A stretch of DNA of 64,000 nt, from positions 1-64,000 of the forward strand of contig DATGLE010000168.1 in the NCBI GenBank assembly GCA_035294325.1. The letters are read 5' to 3'. The translations under genes and the position numbers were made by a program. The first letter of the stretch is position 1, and the number at the start of each line of letters is the position of its first letter. Source of the stretch: DATGLE01 sp035294325 (lineage in GTDB: Bacteria; Chloroflexota; Ktedonobacteria; Ktedonobacterales; Ktedonobacteraceae). A model generated the notes under the pieces. That model ran no database searches. It was not told where the DNA came from and saw only the letters and a program-made list of their open reading frames with translations. Of the stretch, positions 41,886 to 50,660 are shown one piece after another.

Positions 41886-42833
41886 TCAACTCACATTGAG
41901 ATGCTGTCTGGCTTCCTCTTCGCTCTGTGCCAGCCCTACATTAAGAATGAGGGCCTGTAGATCTTCAACAACGCTCAATGCTCTGGCTCGTTCCTCAGCC
42001 AGTTCTATAAGTGCAGGAAAACGTGCCCGCACGAATGTAATGAGCATCTTACGCTGTCGCTGCACCTCCTGAGCATATGCTTCCCTGATCCCTTCCTTGA
42101 TCCCTTCCTTGATCCCCTTCTTGATCCCTTCTTCAATCCCTTGTTTGCGTCCTTCTTCCAACCCTCTTTGCTTGAGTTCCTGAAATGCCCACGTACCTTC
42201 CAGTATGTCTTCGAGCATACTAAACCTCCTCCTGAGCCATGCACGATCAGCCGCATCATTGAGTACCAATGCAGCAAATCCATAGGCGAGCGATAGCAGT
42301 TCCGACTTCGGAGCTTCGCCTGCCGGACATAGACCATCAATTATCTCTTCCACAACACTCCGACTCGGCCCATCTCGAGTTAAAGGCAGCAGCGGAAGCA
42401 AGCCTTGCAGCCCTGGCCCCTTGAAGGTATCCGTCGGGATCTCCCAGAGCTTAATAGCCGTAAAATAAAACCGATGTACCTCTCGCCCATTGTGCAGCCG
42501 TCTTATATAGGGCGGCTCCGCTATCTTCCCGTCCTTCTTCAGGTAGATCACAAATGAATAGACGGACAGGTCGAATTTACTGGTAGCCAGCACATTATAT
42601 TCCCAGAGGCGCTTCGCCATATCAGGATCACTGCGCCTCTGAAATTCGAGATGAAATAAATACGGGCTACCATCTATAATAATACGATACAAGATATCGG
42701 CGTCAATATTCCGGCCTTGCAGATGTGGAGATAATTCACTATCGAACTGTGCCCCCTGAATCAGCCAGCTAATAAAATCCTGCGGTGCCTCCTCAACCAA
42801 CCGCTTCATCCCTCCATCCCATGAACCAGCCAT
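41886..42833 (-). CDS. Rpn-family PD-(D/E)XK nuclease
   Basis: A 315-residue protein of the Rpn/PDDEXK_2 (former transposase_31-like) group. The nuclease core is DILYRIIIDGSPYLFHLEFQ, with an acidic residue in ExQ, then DMAKRLWEYNVLATSKFDLS. The C-terminal third has a Lys/Glu tract of five-residue steps (EGIKKGIKEGIKEGIREA) encoded by ~15-base DNA repeats at 42088-42145, a feature shared by Rpn proteins and prone to length change. Codon use is more A+T-rich than its neighbours, suggesting horizontal gain. It sits between two FemX-like genes. Rpn proteins have been tied to recombination and phage defence. Confidence 0.82.
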   Translation of the reverse strand: MAGSWDGGMKRLVEEAPQDFISWLIQGAQFDSELSPHLQGRNIDADILYRIIIDGSPYLFHLEFQRRSDPDMAKRLWEYNVLATSKFDLSVYSFVIYLKKDGKIAEPPYIRRLHNGREVHRFYFTAIKLWEIPTDTFKGPGLQGLLPLLPLTRDGPSRSVVEEIIDGLCPAGEAPKSELLSLAYGFAALVLNDAADRAWLRRRFSMLEDILEGTWAFQELKQRGLEEGRKQGIEEGIKKGIKEGIKEGIREAYAQEVQRQRKMLITFVRARFPALIELAEERARALSVVEDLQALILNVGLAQSEEEARQHLNVS

Positions 42834-42967
42834 AGCAGTACCCTCCCACTCGTTATTATGTCTTTATATTAACATATTTATCTCCGCTTGTCGAGAGAAA
42901 AAGCAAAGACAAACAGTACTTTTATGTATTATATAGACAATATTCGATACATGATTACACAATATCA

Positions 42968-43003
42968 CTGGCTCTGGCTTTCCAGAGCCAGCCATGCTAT
43001 ACT
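42968..43003 (+). promoter_or_regulatory. hairpin and extended -10 before the second FemX-like gene
   Basis: A CTGGCTCTGG hairpin (42968-42977 with 42982-42991) is followed by TGC-TATACT (-10 at 42998-43003). The -35 is poor. The region 42840-42965 is A+T-rich with no gene. Confidence 0.5.
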
Positions 43004-43059
43004 GCGCCTGTTCCATAACAATAGGTAAGACTAAATTGAAACAAGGAAATGTCTGTAGT

Positions 43060-44181
43060 ATGCAAGCTAAAATCATGAGCAACTGCCGGCAGTGGGACGA
43101 CTTTGTTGCCGCGTCGCCCTGCTGCAATATCACACAATCGTATGCATGGGGAGATCTCGCCCCGCACCTGGGCGCCAGCGAAGCCTTGCGCGTAGGCGTG
43201 GTCGACGACGCAGGACAGCTCTGTGCCGCGATGCTCATCCTCGTCCAGCGCGCTCCCGTGCTCAACGCCACCTATTTCTACGCGCCGCGCGGCCCCATCA
43301 TCGATGATCCCGGCTCGCCGGCTCTGACTGTGCTGCTCAACTTCGTGCGAGCGCAGGCGCGCAAACGCGGCGCCTTTATGCTCAAGGTCGAGCCGAGCGT
43401 GCCGACGCGCTCGCCCGGCGATGAAGATAGCTGCCGCGTTGTCGAGCAGATCACAGGGCACACCGACGGCGACGTGCGCTGGCTGGCAGCCTTGCAGCGC
43501 CACGGCTTCCGCGTCAATCCCCACGCGATGCACATTCGCCACGAGTGGGTGCTCGATATCCGTCCCGACGAGAAGGCGCTGCTGGCGGCGATGAAGGAGA
43601 AGTGGCGCTACAATATTCGCCTGGCCGCGCGTAAGGGTGTGACGGTGCGGCGCGGCTCCGGCACGAGCGACCTTGATACATTCTACCGCCTCTACGAGAC
43701 GACGAGCGAGCGCGACCAGTTCTTCATCCACGACAGGTCGCACTATGAAGACGTGATGCGGCTCTATAGCGAAGGGGATCGCGCGGCGCTCTTCCTGGCG
43801 GAGTACGAGGGCCAGGCCATCGCCGGCACTATTGTACTCTACCTGGGCCGCTGGAGCTGGTATATGTACGGCGCCTCCTCCAATGCACATCGCGAGCGCA
43901 TGCCCAACCACCTGCTGCAATGGAACGGCATGCAGTGGGCAAAGTCGAAGGGCTGCTGGTACTACAACTTTCGCGGCATCCCTGACATCCTGGAAGAAGG
44001 CCAGGAACTGTGGGGCGTCTACGTCTTTAAGCGCGGCTTCGGCGGCTTCGCTATGCGCTCTCTGGCAACGCACGATCTCGTTTACCAGCCACTCATTTAT
44101 GAAGCCTACCGCAGACTGCTCGATGTAAAACGCTGGCGCGACGAGCGCCGCTGCCGAAAGGCCGCGGCGGCGCAACGATGA
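43060..44181 (+). CDS. FemX-like lipid II amino-acid transferase (copy B)
   Basis: A 373-residue paralogue of the gene at 40718, with the same landmarks: ITQSYAWGDLAPHLG, EWVLDIRPDEKALLAAMKEK, RYNIRLAARKGV, YETTSERDQFFIHDRSHYED, YNFRGIPDILEEGQELWGVY and FKRGFGGFAMRSL. Copies A and B share the signature positions but differ widely elsewhere (sequence not aligned computationally), so they may add different residues of the bridge. The ATG at 43060 has an AAGGAA site ~11 bases upstream. It is separated from copy A by the Rpn gene. Confidence 0.9.
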   Translation: MQAKIMSNCRQWDDFVAASPCCNITQSYAWGDLAPHLGASEALRVGVVDDAGQLCAAMLILVQRAPVLNATYFYAPRGPIIDDPGSPALTVLLNFVRAQARKRGAFMLKVEPSVPTRSPGDEDSCRVVEQITGHTDGDVRWLAALQRHGFRVNPHAMHIRHEWVLDIRPDEKALLAAMKEKWRYNIRLAARKGVTVRRGSGTSDLDTFYRLYETTSERDQFFIHDRSHYEDVMRLYSEGDRAALFLAEYEGQAIAGTIVLYLGRWSWYMYGASSNAHRERMPNHLLQWNGMQWAKSKGCWYYNFRGIPDILEEGQELWGVYVFKRGFGGFAMRSLATHDLVYQPLIYEAYRRLLDVKRWRDERRCRKAAAAQR

Positions 44182-44204
44182 AGGGGAGCGATCAAAAGTG
44201 GTCA

Positions 44205-44301
44205 GACCATTCCTCCTGTCATCCTGAGCGCAGCGTAGGATCTGTTGTGTGGCGCGAACAGAGATCCTACGCTGCGCTCAGGATGACAGACTGAACCACT
44301 T
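44205..44301. repeat. TGTCATCCTGAGCG-type inverted repeat
   Basis: Perfect 27-bp arms (44217-44243 and 44262-44288) start TGTCATCCTGAGCGCAGCGT; weaker pairing (AGTGGTC/GACCACT-like) extends outwards. Sequences with this arm are known to be dispersed in many genomes. It lies between convergent genes and may act as a terminator. Confidence 0.85.
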
Positions 44302-44321
44302 TCAGATGACCGATTAAAGTT

Positions 44322-45176
44322 TCACTGGCGCGTCTTCTTTGCAGCTATGGCATACATCAACGGCAAATTCGGCAGATCGGGCGCCAGCGTCCAGTGGCCG
44401 TCGTCCTCTTGCATCCGTTCAAAGGGTCTGAAATCGTTGGCGTAGGGATACTCTTTCAAGGTCGTGATCTGCAACCCGGCTTCGAGCAGCGCCGTAACGA
44501 CCTCGCCAATGCCCCACTGGAACTCATATACCCTGTGCGGGTTCTTGAAATCCTTGACGCCTTCGACGTACTCCTCGTTGGGCAGGGTGATAGTGCTGAA
44601 GGCCACATAATCGCCGACGCCATTTTCCCACAGCAAAGGTTCTCCATCTCTGAAGTACGGGTATTTCCGCTCCAGATCCCACTCGAACATGTGAATGACG
44701 GGGTGAAATTCGACCAGGACGAAGCGACCACCGGGCTTGAGCAGCGCAGCGAAGCCTCTGGCCCACGTTTTGAGATCCGAGAGCCAGACGAGGGCGCCAT
44801 ACGAGCTAAAGACGACATCGAAGCGCTGCTCGCTCGCGGCGGCTTCGGCCAGCCAATCGTAAACGTCGGCGCGATAAAAGGTCGCGGGAATGCCCGAGTC
44901 CGCCGCGAGTTTGCGCGCGAATTCTATGGCCGTATCGCTGATATCGACGCCCGTTACGGTTGCGCCCAGGCGGGCAAGGCTGAGCGTATCCTGACCGGAG
45001 TTGCATTGCAGGTGCAGCAGTTCGAGGCCGCTGATATCGCCCAGCAGCTCTTTCTCCTCCGCGTGGAGCGTGCTGCCGCCCTCCCGAAAGAACTTCGCCT
45101 GGTCGCCTTTGTGGCTGTTGTGGGCAACGGTGGCCGCGTTCCATGAGAGGCGATTCTCTTCATGGATATCCTTCAT
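44322..45176 (-). CDS. class I SAM-dependent methyltransferase
   Basis: A 284-residue small-molecule-type methyltransferase. Motif I is LLHLQCNSGQDTLSLARLGA, where CNSGQ replaces the more usual GCGxG; VTGVDISDTAIEFA, FDVVFSSYGALVWL and LLKPGGRFVLVEFHPV follow. The C-terminal part is a substrate cap with many aromatic residues. The DUF1330 gene ends 9 bases upstream on the same strand, so the two are co-transcribed. The substrate is unknown. Confidence 0.88.
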   Translation of the reverse strand: MKDIHEENRLSWNAATVAHNSHKGDQAKFFREGGSTLHAEEKELLGDISGLELLHLQCNSGQDTLSLARLGATVTGVDISDTAIEFARKLAADSGIPATFYRADVYDWLAEAAASEQRFDVVFSSYGALVWLSDLKTWARGFAALLKPGGRFVLVEFHPVIHMFEWDLERKYPYFRDGEPLLWENGVGDYVAFSTITLPNEEYVEGVKDFKNPHRVYEFQWGIGEVVTALLEAGLQITTLKEYPYANDFRPFERMQEDDGHWTLAPDLPNLPLMYAIAAKKTRQ

Positions 45177-45185
45177 CTGAAGCTC

Positions 45186-45479
45186 CTAATGCTCGGCGCC
45201 ATGTACGAGGACCAGGCGCGAGTGGGAGGCTCGCCGGCGCATGGCTTTGAGCGCCGAGTACTCCGGCCCGTCATACCATGCTCTGGCCCGCTCAACGCTC
45301 GGAAATTCGAGGATGACGAAGCGCCCCGGCTTCCAGCCGCCCTCCAGTGTTTCGACCTGGCCGCCGCGCGCCAGGAATTTTCCGCCGTATTGCGCGACGG
45401 TTGCGCTCGTCCGCTGAGCATACTCCCGGTAGGTTTCGGGATCGGTAACTTCGTTATCGGCGATAATATAGACTGCCAT
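45186..45479 (-). CDS. DUF1330 family protein
   Basis: A 97-residue dimeric alpha-beta barrel-like protein. It starts AVYIIADNEVTDPETYREYA and has the family blocks GGKFLARGGQVETLEGGWKP, RFVILEFPSVERARAWYDGP and EYSALKAMRR. GAGGAG is 6 bases before the ATG at 45479. It is the first gene of a two-gene unit with the methyltransferase. The biochemical function is unknown. Confidence 0.88.
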   Translation of the reverse strand: MAVYIIADNEVTDPETYREYAQRTSATVAQYGGKFLARGGQVETLEGGWKPGRFVILEFPSVERARAWYDGPEYSALKAMRRRASHSRLVLVHGAEH

Positions 45480-45609
45480 GATGATCTCCTCGTTAAAGTC
45501 CCGTGGGCCGGCACGAGGCCGGCCCCTACGGTGGCTCCGCACGCCACCTGCCCATACCACAGTAGGGGCGACCCTGGTGGTCGCCCACCATATTATTCCT
45601 CTGTACCGT
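45480..45609. repeat. G+C-rich dyads in the gap after the GH4 gene
   Basis: A GGGCCGG/CCGGCCC dyad near 45510 and a GGGCGACC/GGTCGCCC hairpin (45566-45573 with 45579-45586). The second lies 24 bases past the GH4 stop and could end that transcript. GTAGGGGCG recurs here and at 16924. Confidence 0.5.
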
Positions 45610-47166
45610 TCACTTGCTCTTCCCCATCAGGTGCCCCTTGTCGGTTGCGGCGGCGTTGGCTCTGGCCTCTTCTCTGGAGCGCGCCATCTCCTCGACGGTC
45701 TTGACATGCAGCCGCGCGGCCCCCTCGGTCTGGACGGTTCTCACGCGCGTCCCATTGCGCATGGCTTCGGCAAGGCGCTCGCGCGCGCGCGGGATCTCGT
45801 CCTGATACTGCGGGAGCCACTGCGCCTGCGCCAGAAGCATCTCGTCCGTCATCTGCCACACTTCTTCGGGATTGCAGACCGCGCCGACCAGTGGATCGTG
45901 CAGCATGGCCTGCTTGAGCAGCATCACGTCCCCATGTACGGCAGCCTCCATGCCCATCTGCTGCACGCGCACGCTCGCGGCGCAGGTCGCGGCACAGGCC
46001 AGCGGCAAATCGCCGACCACGGGCATGTTGATGCCGTTCTTATCCACGTAGCCGGGGATCTCGATCACGCAGCCATTGGGCAGGTTGGTGATATGGTTCT
46101 GGTTGACGACGTTGAAGTGCCCGCGATAGATGCGACCCGTCTCCAGCGCCTCGATGATATACGATCCGTGCTCCTCGCTGCGCCGCTCCGGTGTAATCGG
46201 GCGCGGCTCCTCCTTGAGCCAGTTGGGGAAATCGGTCTCGAACCAGTTGCGGCCCTCGGTGCAGACGCGCAGGTAGCCGCCGGTCTCGCCGTTGATCCAG
46301 CTCGACAGATCGATCCACTGCGGGATCTCGTTGACACGCTTGCGATACCAGGGCAGATATTCGCTGAGGTGGCCGTTGGATTCGGTGCTGTAGTAGCCGA
46401 AGCGGCGCAGCACATCGATGCGCACCTTCTCGGTCTGCGGATATTTTGGATGGGCCTCGAATAGCTCCAGCAGGCGCGGAACCATGTCCATGCCGCGCCA
46501 CTGCACTTTGATAAACCAGGTCTGGTGATTGATGCCAGCGGCCACGACATCGACATCGCGGCGATGCAACTTCTCGTCGGGCTTGAGCAGACCCTCGCGT
46601 TTGGCCCAGTGCTCGATGCAACTGACAATCTGCCAGTGCGCACCCTGCACGCCGTGACAGAGGCCGACGGTCTGCACGCCGCCATATTTGTTGCAGGCCC
46701 AGACGTTCATCGCCATCGGATTCGAGTAGTTCAGGAAGAGCGCGCCGGGCTTCGCAACCTCTCGGATATCCTTGCAAAAATCGAGCAGAGCCGGGATGGT
46801 GCGCTGCGCGTACATGATGCCCCCGGCGCAGAGCGTGTCGCCAACACACTGATCCACGCCATACTTGAGCGGAATATCGATATCGGTCTGAAACGCCTCC
46901 AGCCCTCCCTGCCGGATCGTGCAGATTACGTAGTCGCTATCCGCAATCGCGCGGCGCCGCTCTGTCGTTGCTGTGATGGTCGCCGGCAATTTGCTAGCAG
47001 CAATTTCGCGCTGGCAGAGCTGCGTGACCATATCCAGGTTGCGCTCGGAAATATCGGTAAAGGCAAATGTAGTGTCCGCCAGTTCCGGCACCGTTAGAAT
47101 ATCACGCATCAACGTCCGTGTGAAGCCAATCGAACCTGCTCCAATCATTGCAATCTTGATAGCCAT
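45610..47166 (-). CDS. family 4 glycoside hydrolase (alpha-glucosidase/alpha-galactosidase type)
   Basis: A 518-residue GH4 enzyme, which hydrolyses glycosides by an NAD+- and Mn2+-dependent redox mechanism in the cytoplasm. The dinucleotide loop GAGSIG is at 9-14; other marks are FTDISERNLDMV, NYSNPMAMNVWA, LCHGVQGAHWQI (metal-ligand Cys) and AAGINHQTWFIKV (metal-ligand His). Its length is slightly above typical. The ATG at 47166 has an AGAAAGG site; the long upstream frame reads through a palindromic repeat and is not coding. It is divergent from the TetR gene. No sugar transporter is adjacent, so the substrate is open. Confidence 0.92.
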   Translation of the reverse strand: MAIKIAMIGAGSIGFTRTLMRDILTVPELADTTFAFTDISERNLDMVTQLCQREIAASKLPATITATTERRRAIADSDYVICTIRQGGLEAFQTDIDIPLKYGVDQCVGDTLCAGGIMYAQRTIPALLDFCKDIREVAKPGALFLNYSNPMAMNVWACNKYGGVQTVGLCHGVQGAHWQIVSCIEHWAKREGLLKPDEKLHRRDVDVVAAGINHQTWFIKVQWRGMDMVPRLLELFEAHPKYPQTEKVRIDVLRRFGYYSTESNGHLSEYLPWYRKRVNEIPQWIDLSSWINGETGGYLRVCTEGRNWFETDFPNWLKEEPRPITPERRSEEHGSYIIEALETGRIYRGHFNVVNQNHITNLPNGCVIEIPGYVDKNGINMPVVGDLPLACAATCAASVRVQQMGMEAAVHGDVMLLKQAMLHDPLVGAVCNPEEVWQMTDEMLLAQAQWLPQYQDEIPRARERLAEAMRNGTRVRTVQTEGAARLHVKTVEEMARSREEARANAAATDKGHLMGKSK

Positions 47167-47194
47167 AGAAACCTTTCTCTCTCTTGCCGGGCGG

Positions 47195-47332
47195 TCATGC
47201 GGCTGCGCCGCGCCAGAGGATAGATGGTGTGGTATGGACCAGGAGCTAAGCTCCTGATCCATACCACACCATCTATCCAGCGAGCGCCGCAGGCGCGAGC
47301 CAGTGGGGATACCGGCAATCAGATACACGCTC
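47195..47332. repeat. variable-core hairpin repeat, copy 8
   Basis: The left flank GCGGCTGCGCCGCGC, a hairpin at 47218-47278 (29-30-bp arms, loop TAA, one mismatch), the right mini-hairpin GCGAGCGCCGCAGGCGCGAGC and terminal GGCAATCAGATACACGCTC. The hairpin tip is GGAGC-TAA-GCTCC rather than GCGC-NNN-GCGC. Confidence 0.87.
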
Positions 47333-47405
47333 AATAAAAGTAGTAGTAATAACTGTACCCGGCTCGAAGGTGATATGCAAGCCACAAAATTGCCATTGTT
47401 TCCCC

Positions 47406-47434
47406 TTGACAACGGCGAAACTGGCGAGTATACT
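47406..47434 (+). promoter_or_regulatory. consensus promoter of the TetR gene
   Basis: A perfect TTGACA (47406-47411), 17-base spacer and TATACT (47429-47434). Transcription should begin at about 47441, at the edge of the operator. Confidence 0.88.
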
Positions 47435-47445
47435 CCTTCATGTAA

Positions 47446-47467
47446 ATTGATTGATAAATCAATCAAT
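47446..47467. promoter_or_regulatory. TetR-type operator
   Basis: A perfect inverted repeat ATTGATTGAT-AA-ATCAATCAAT just downstream of the -10 and 16 bases before the regulator's ATG. Position and symmetry fit autorepression by the TetR-family protein encoded next to it. I found no second copy in front of the exporter gene. Confidence 0.82.
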
Positions 47468-47482
47468 GATGAGAGAGCAGAC

Positions 47483-48103
47483 ATGGCAAAGGGAGAAAAG
47501 AACAGGGCCAAAGAAGAAAAGAATAAGCTTATCCGCGACAAGCAGCGCGAAAAGATCCTGAAGGCTTCGATGAAGGTTTTCGCACGCAAGGGGCTGGCAG
47601 AGACGAAAATGGCGGATATCGCAGCCGCTGCGGACGTGAGCTATGGGCTGGCGTACCACTACTTCGCGAACAAGGAGGCGATCCTGACCGCGCTCATTGA
47701 AAGAGCTATGCAGGGGGCGGCGCGCGTCGCACAGGAGGCGCTAGAGAGACCGGGGACGCCGTGGGAGAGGCTGCGCTGGTTGACCGTAGAGACATTGGAA
47801 GGGCTGCGAGATCAGCCCGAGTACTTCTGGGCTGTGCTCCAGGTCTTCACCAACGAGGCGGCGCCACAGAGGCTGCGCGAGATGGTACACGAGCAGAGCC
47901 GCGTGAGCTGGAACGCGCTGCGGCAGCTTATCATCGAGGGCCAGGCGGCGGGACAGGTCATAGCTGGCGATCCAGACCAGCTGGCCGCGCTTTACGATTC
48001 ATGTACGGCGGGAATTGCCGTCAATATTCTGTTTCATAGCGAAACGGAACCTATGCGGGCCTTCCCTACAGTAGATCAGGTTTTGCGCATTCTCAAAGCG
48101 TAG
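47483..48103 (+). CDS. TetR/AcrR family transcriptional regulator
   Basis: A 206-residue regulator. After a Lys-rich N-terminal tail, the HTH is at ~20-65 (REKILKASMKVFARKGLAET, KMADIAAAADVSYGLAYHYF ending FANKEAIL). The ligand-binding helical domain follows. The ATG at 47483 follows a GAGAGAG site, 16 bases past the operator. It is divergent from the GH4 gene and upstream of a DHA2-type exporter, so a role in drug-efflux control is the usual expectation. Confidence 0.92.
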   Translation: MAKGEKNRAKEEKNKLIRDKQREKILKASMKVFARKGLAETKMADIAAAADVSYGLAYHYFANKEAILTALIERAMQGAARVAQEALERPGTPWERLRWLTVETLEGLRDQPEYFWAVLQVFTNEAAPQRLREMVHEQSRVSWNALRQLIIEGQAAGQVIAGDPDQLAALYDSCTAGIAVNILFHSETEPMRAFPTVDQVLRILKA

Positions 48104-48188
48104 CATACAACGTTTTTGAGGCTTATATAGCTGTCATTTCTTCTGGCATACGTACATACGTATGTCTGGGCATGCTTTTGTCGTTTAA

Positions 48189-48367
48189 AGCGTGTCTGGT
48201 TCTCAGCGTCCTCACTCTCAGGGAGGATAGTCGCGCGGCTTCGCCGCGCAAAGGGGAGAGGGTGTGGTGTGGGAAAGGCGCTGCGCGCCTTTCCCACACC
48301 ACACCCTCTCCCCGGCGAGCGCCGCAGGCGCGAGCAAGCGCGGGTATTGGAAATCAGATGCAGACAT
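48189..48367. repeat. complete TIR-bounded hairpin element, copy 9
   Basis: A 179-bp copy: left end AGCGTGTCTGGTTCTC, left mini-hairpin GCGCGGCTTCGCCGCGC, perfect hairpin at 48253-48313 (29-bp arms, loop TGC), right mini-hairpin GCGAGCGCCGCAGGCGCGAGC, right end GGAAATCAGATGCAGACAT. It separates the TetR and exporter genes. An ACATACGTATGT palindrome lies just upstream at 48155-48166. Confidence 0.9.
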
Positions 48368-48396
48368 TTAGAGTGCATCATGAAAGGAGTCATCTC

Positions 48397-50016
48397 GTGG
48401 AGAGAGGCAAACAGGGGCGGCGGACAGGTAATTCAGGTCGCCGTCTGAGCTATAAATGGCTGGTGGTCATTGTTGCGATCTTCGGCACATTTATGAGTTC
48501 ATTGGATCAGACCATCGTCAACATCGCCATCCCACAGATTCAGAACGCCTTCGGGGCCGACATTCACTCCGTGCAATGGGTTGCTACTGGCTATATTCTG
48601 ACGCAGGGAGTGGGGACGCCGGCGACGGCCTTTTTCGCCGACACGCTAGGCATCAAGCGCTTCTATATCATCAGCATAGCGCTGTTTACCATCTGTTCCA
48701 TACTGTGCGGGCTTGCGTGGAGCCTACCCGTGCTGATCGCGTTTCGTCTCACCCAGGGATTGAGCGAGGCCGGCCTGCTGCCGATGTCGACGGCGATGAT
48801 CCTGAGCGAGTTCGCGCCGGAGGAGCGCGGCCTGGCCTATGGCTTCTTCGGCGTTCCGGTCCTGCTCGCGCCGACCATCGCCCCGACGCTGGGCGGCTTC
48901 CTCATCAGCGCCGCAGGCTGGAGGTCGATCTTCTTTATCAACGTTCCCATCGGCATTGTCGGTATTCTGCTCACCCTCTTCATTTTACATGAGCAGCGCC
49001 CGGAGACTCGTCCGCACTTCGATCTGCCCGGCTTCGCCTTCGTGGCACTTGGCATGGCGGCGGTGCTCTACGCGCTCTCGGAGGCCAGCACTTACGGCTG
49101 GGGATCGATGCGCGTGCTCAGCTTTCTCTCCATCGGCCTCCTCGCGCTGGCAATCTTTGCCGTCATCGAACTGAACCTTGCGTGCCGCGAAAAGCATCCG
49201 CTGCTGGACCTGCGCATCTTTGCCAACGGTCCTTACACATCGGCAACCCTGGCGAGTATGCTGGTTTTCTTTGTCATGCTCGGCGGCGGTTTCCTGACGC
49301 CCATCTACCTGCAAAATCTACGTGGACTCAGCGCCTTTCAGGCCGGGCTATTGCTGCTGCCCCCGGCGCTCGTCTCGATGGTGATGATGGCTATTGGCGG
49401 GCGCCTGGTCGACAGGTTTGGCGGCAAGATCGTGACTATCCCCGGCCTGCTGATTGTCGGTCTCGCCAACTGGCAGCTCTCTTTCCTGACACTCAACTCG
49501 CCCTGCTGGTGGATTGTGGGGGTGCTGATGCTGCGCGGCGTATCGCTGGGGCTGGCGGTGCAGCCGCTGGGAGTGGTCGCGGTATCGGAGATACGGCGAG
49601 AGCGCATGCCCCTCGCTTCGTCGCTGAGCGTCGTCACGCGTTCGATAGCGAGTTCTCTGGGCATCGCCATTGTCTCAACGCTGGTTCAATCGCGTACCAG
49701 CCTGCATTACGGCCAGCTGGCGGCGCAGGTGCGGGCCGGTTCGCAGTTCGGACAGCTTCTCTCGCGGCTCCAGGCGTTATTCGCAGCGCGCGGTTATAGC
49801 CTGCAAGCAGCTCACGAGGCCGCGCTTCGGGCAATTGCTGGCATGATGCAGAGACAGGCTTACATGCTGGCGCTGCAAGATGCATTCCTGTTCATGACGT
49901 TTTTCATCGGCATCGCCATCATCGCAACCCTGCTTGTGCGCGAGCGCCGCCGCCCGAAACGCCGCGCCGCCTCCGCATCGTCACAAGAGGGCGATCTTTC
50001 CCATATGCATGTGTAG
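48397..50016 (+). CDS. MFS drug-efflux transporter, DHA2/EmrB type
   Basis: A 539-residue polytopic membrane protein with about 14 TM helices. The DHA2 opening motif is SSLDQTIVNIAIPQIQNAFG, GRR-like loop residues give way to ADTLGIKRFYIISIAL, and TQGLSEAGLLPMSTAMILSE and GGRLVDRFGGKIVTIPGL are further MFS landmarks. The GTG at 48397 has AAAGGAG 7 bases upstream; the upstream frame runs through the repeat. Proton-driven export of hydrophobic drugs is the family role. The methyltransferase gene starts 15 bases downstream. Confidence 0.92.
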   Translation: MERGKQGRRTGNSGRRLSYKWLVVIVAIFGTFMSSLDQTIVNIAIPQIQNAFGADIHSVQWVATGYILTQGVGTPATAFFADTLGIKRFYIISIALFTICSILCGLAWSLPVLIAFRLTQGLSEAGLLPMSTAMILSEFAPEERGLAYGFFGVPVLLAPTIAPTLGGFLISAAGWRSIFFINVPIGIVGILLTLFILHEQRPETRPHFDLPGFAFVALGMAAVLYALSEASTYGWGSMRVLSFLSIGLLALAIFAVIELNLACREKHPLLDLRIFANGPYTSATLASMLVFFVMLGGGFLTPIYLQNLRGLSAFQAGLLLLPPALVSMVMMAIGGRLVDRFGGKIVTIPGLLIVGLANWQLSFLTLNSPCWWIVGVLMLRGVSLGLAVQPLGVVAVSEIRRERMPLASSLSVVTRSIASSLGIAIVSTLVQSRTSLHYGQLAAQVRAGSQFGQLLSRLQALFAARGYSLQAAHEAALRAIAGMMQRQAYMLALQDAFLFMTFFIGIAIIATLLVRERRRPKRRAASASSQEGDLSHMHV

Positions 50017-50031
50017 AAATGAGGGTATATC

Positions 50032-50655
50032 ATGGCAACAAACAAAGCACACGACATTGACCGTTTCAGTCGCTGGTCGCGCACATACGAGCGCTCCTAC
50101 CTGCAAGGTCTCATTTTTGATCGTGCACATCGCGCGGTGCTGGAGTTGATCGCCAGCGAGGGTGCGGCGCCGGAGAGTATACTGGATGTTGGCTGCGGGA
50201 CAGGCCGTTTCCTGCGCCAGGCGGCGCAGCGCTGGCCCGGCGCGAGTCTGATCGGCGTCGATCCGGCGGAAGGTATGATAGAGATGGCGCGCCGCTTGAC
50301 GCCCGGCGCCACCTTCTATGTCAGCATGGCGGAGGAGCTGCCGCTGCCCGGCGCCTCGGTTGATGTGGCCGTAACCACGCTCTCGTTCCACCACTGGAGC
50401 GATCAGGCGGCGGGTGTACGCGAAGTGGCGCGTGTGCTGCGTCCGGGGGGACGCTTCTTTCTCGTCGATGCCTCTACCCCTGCATGGATGCAGAAGTTCG
50501 TTCGTCTTCTCAACCCCTATAATCCCCATCCATCAAGATTTCTTACACCAGACGCGATGCGCACCCTCTTTGAGCAGGCAGGATTGGAGATACAGACGCA
50601 ACAGCGTCTGTTTTCGCGACATGTTTTGCTGACGACAGGTGTTCGGCCAGCATAG
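50032..50655 (+). CDS. class I SAM-dependent methyltransferase (type 11)
   Basis: A 207-residue UbiE/COQ5-like methyltransferase. Motif I is ILDVGCGTGRFLRQA, then LIGVDPAEGMIEMARRL, VDVAVTTLSFHHWSDQAAG and VLRPGGRFFLVDASTP. It directly follows the exporter gene, so the two are probably co-expressed; modification plus efflux of the same compound is a reasonable but unproven idea. It is convergent with the TPR gene. Confidence 0.9.
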   Translation: MATNKAHDIDRFSRWSRTYERSYLQGLIFDRAHRAVLELIASEGAAPESILDVGCGTGRFLRQAAQRWPGASLIGVDPAEGMIEMARRLTPGATFYVSMAEELPLPGASVDVAVTTLSFHHWSDQAAGVREVARVLRPGGRFFLVDASTPAWMQKFVRLLNPYNPHPSRFLTPDAMRTLFEQAGLEIQTQQRLFSRHVLLTTGVRPA

Positions 50656-50660
50656 CCAGA

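Noticed and set aside
42997..44175. 392-codon minus-strand frame
   Set aside because: Exact antisense of the second FemX-like gene.
47167..47589. 141-residue N-terminal extension of the GH4 gene
   Set aside because: It crosses the TetR promoter/operator and a hairpin repeat; the GAGSIG dinucleotide motif must be near the N-terminus.
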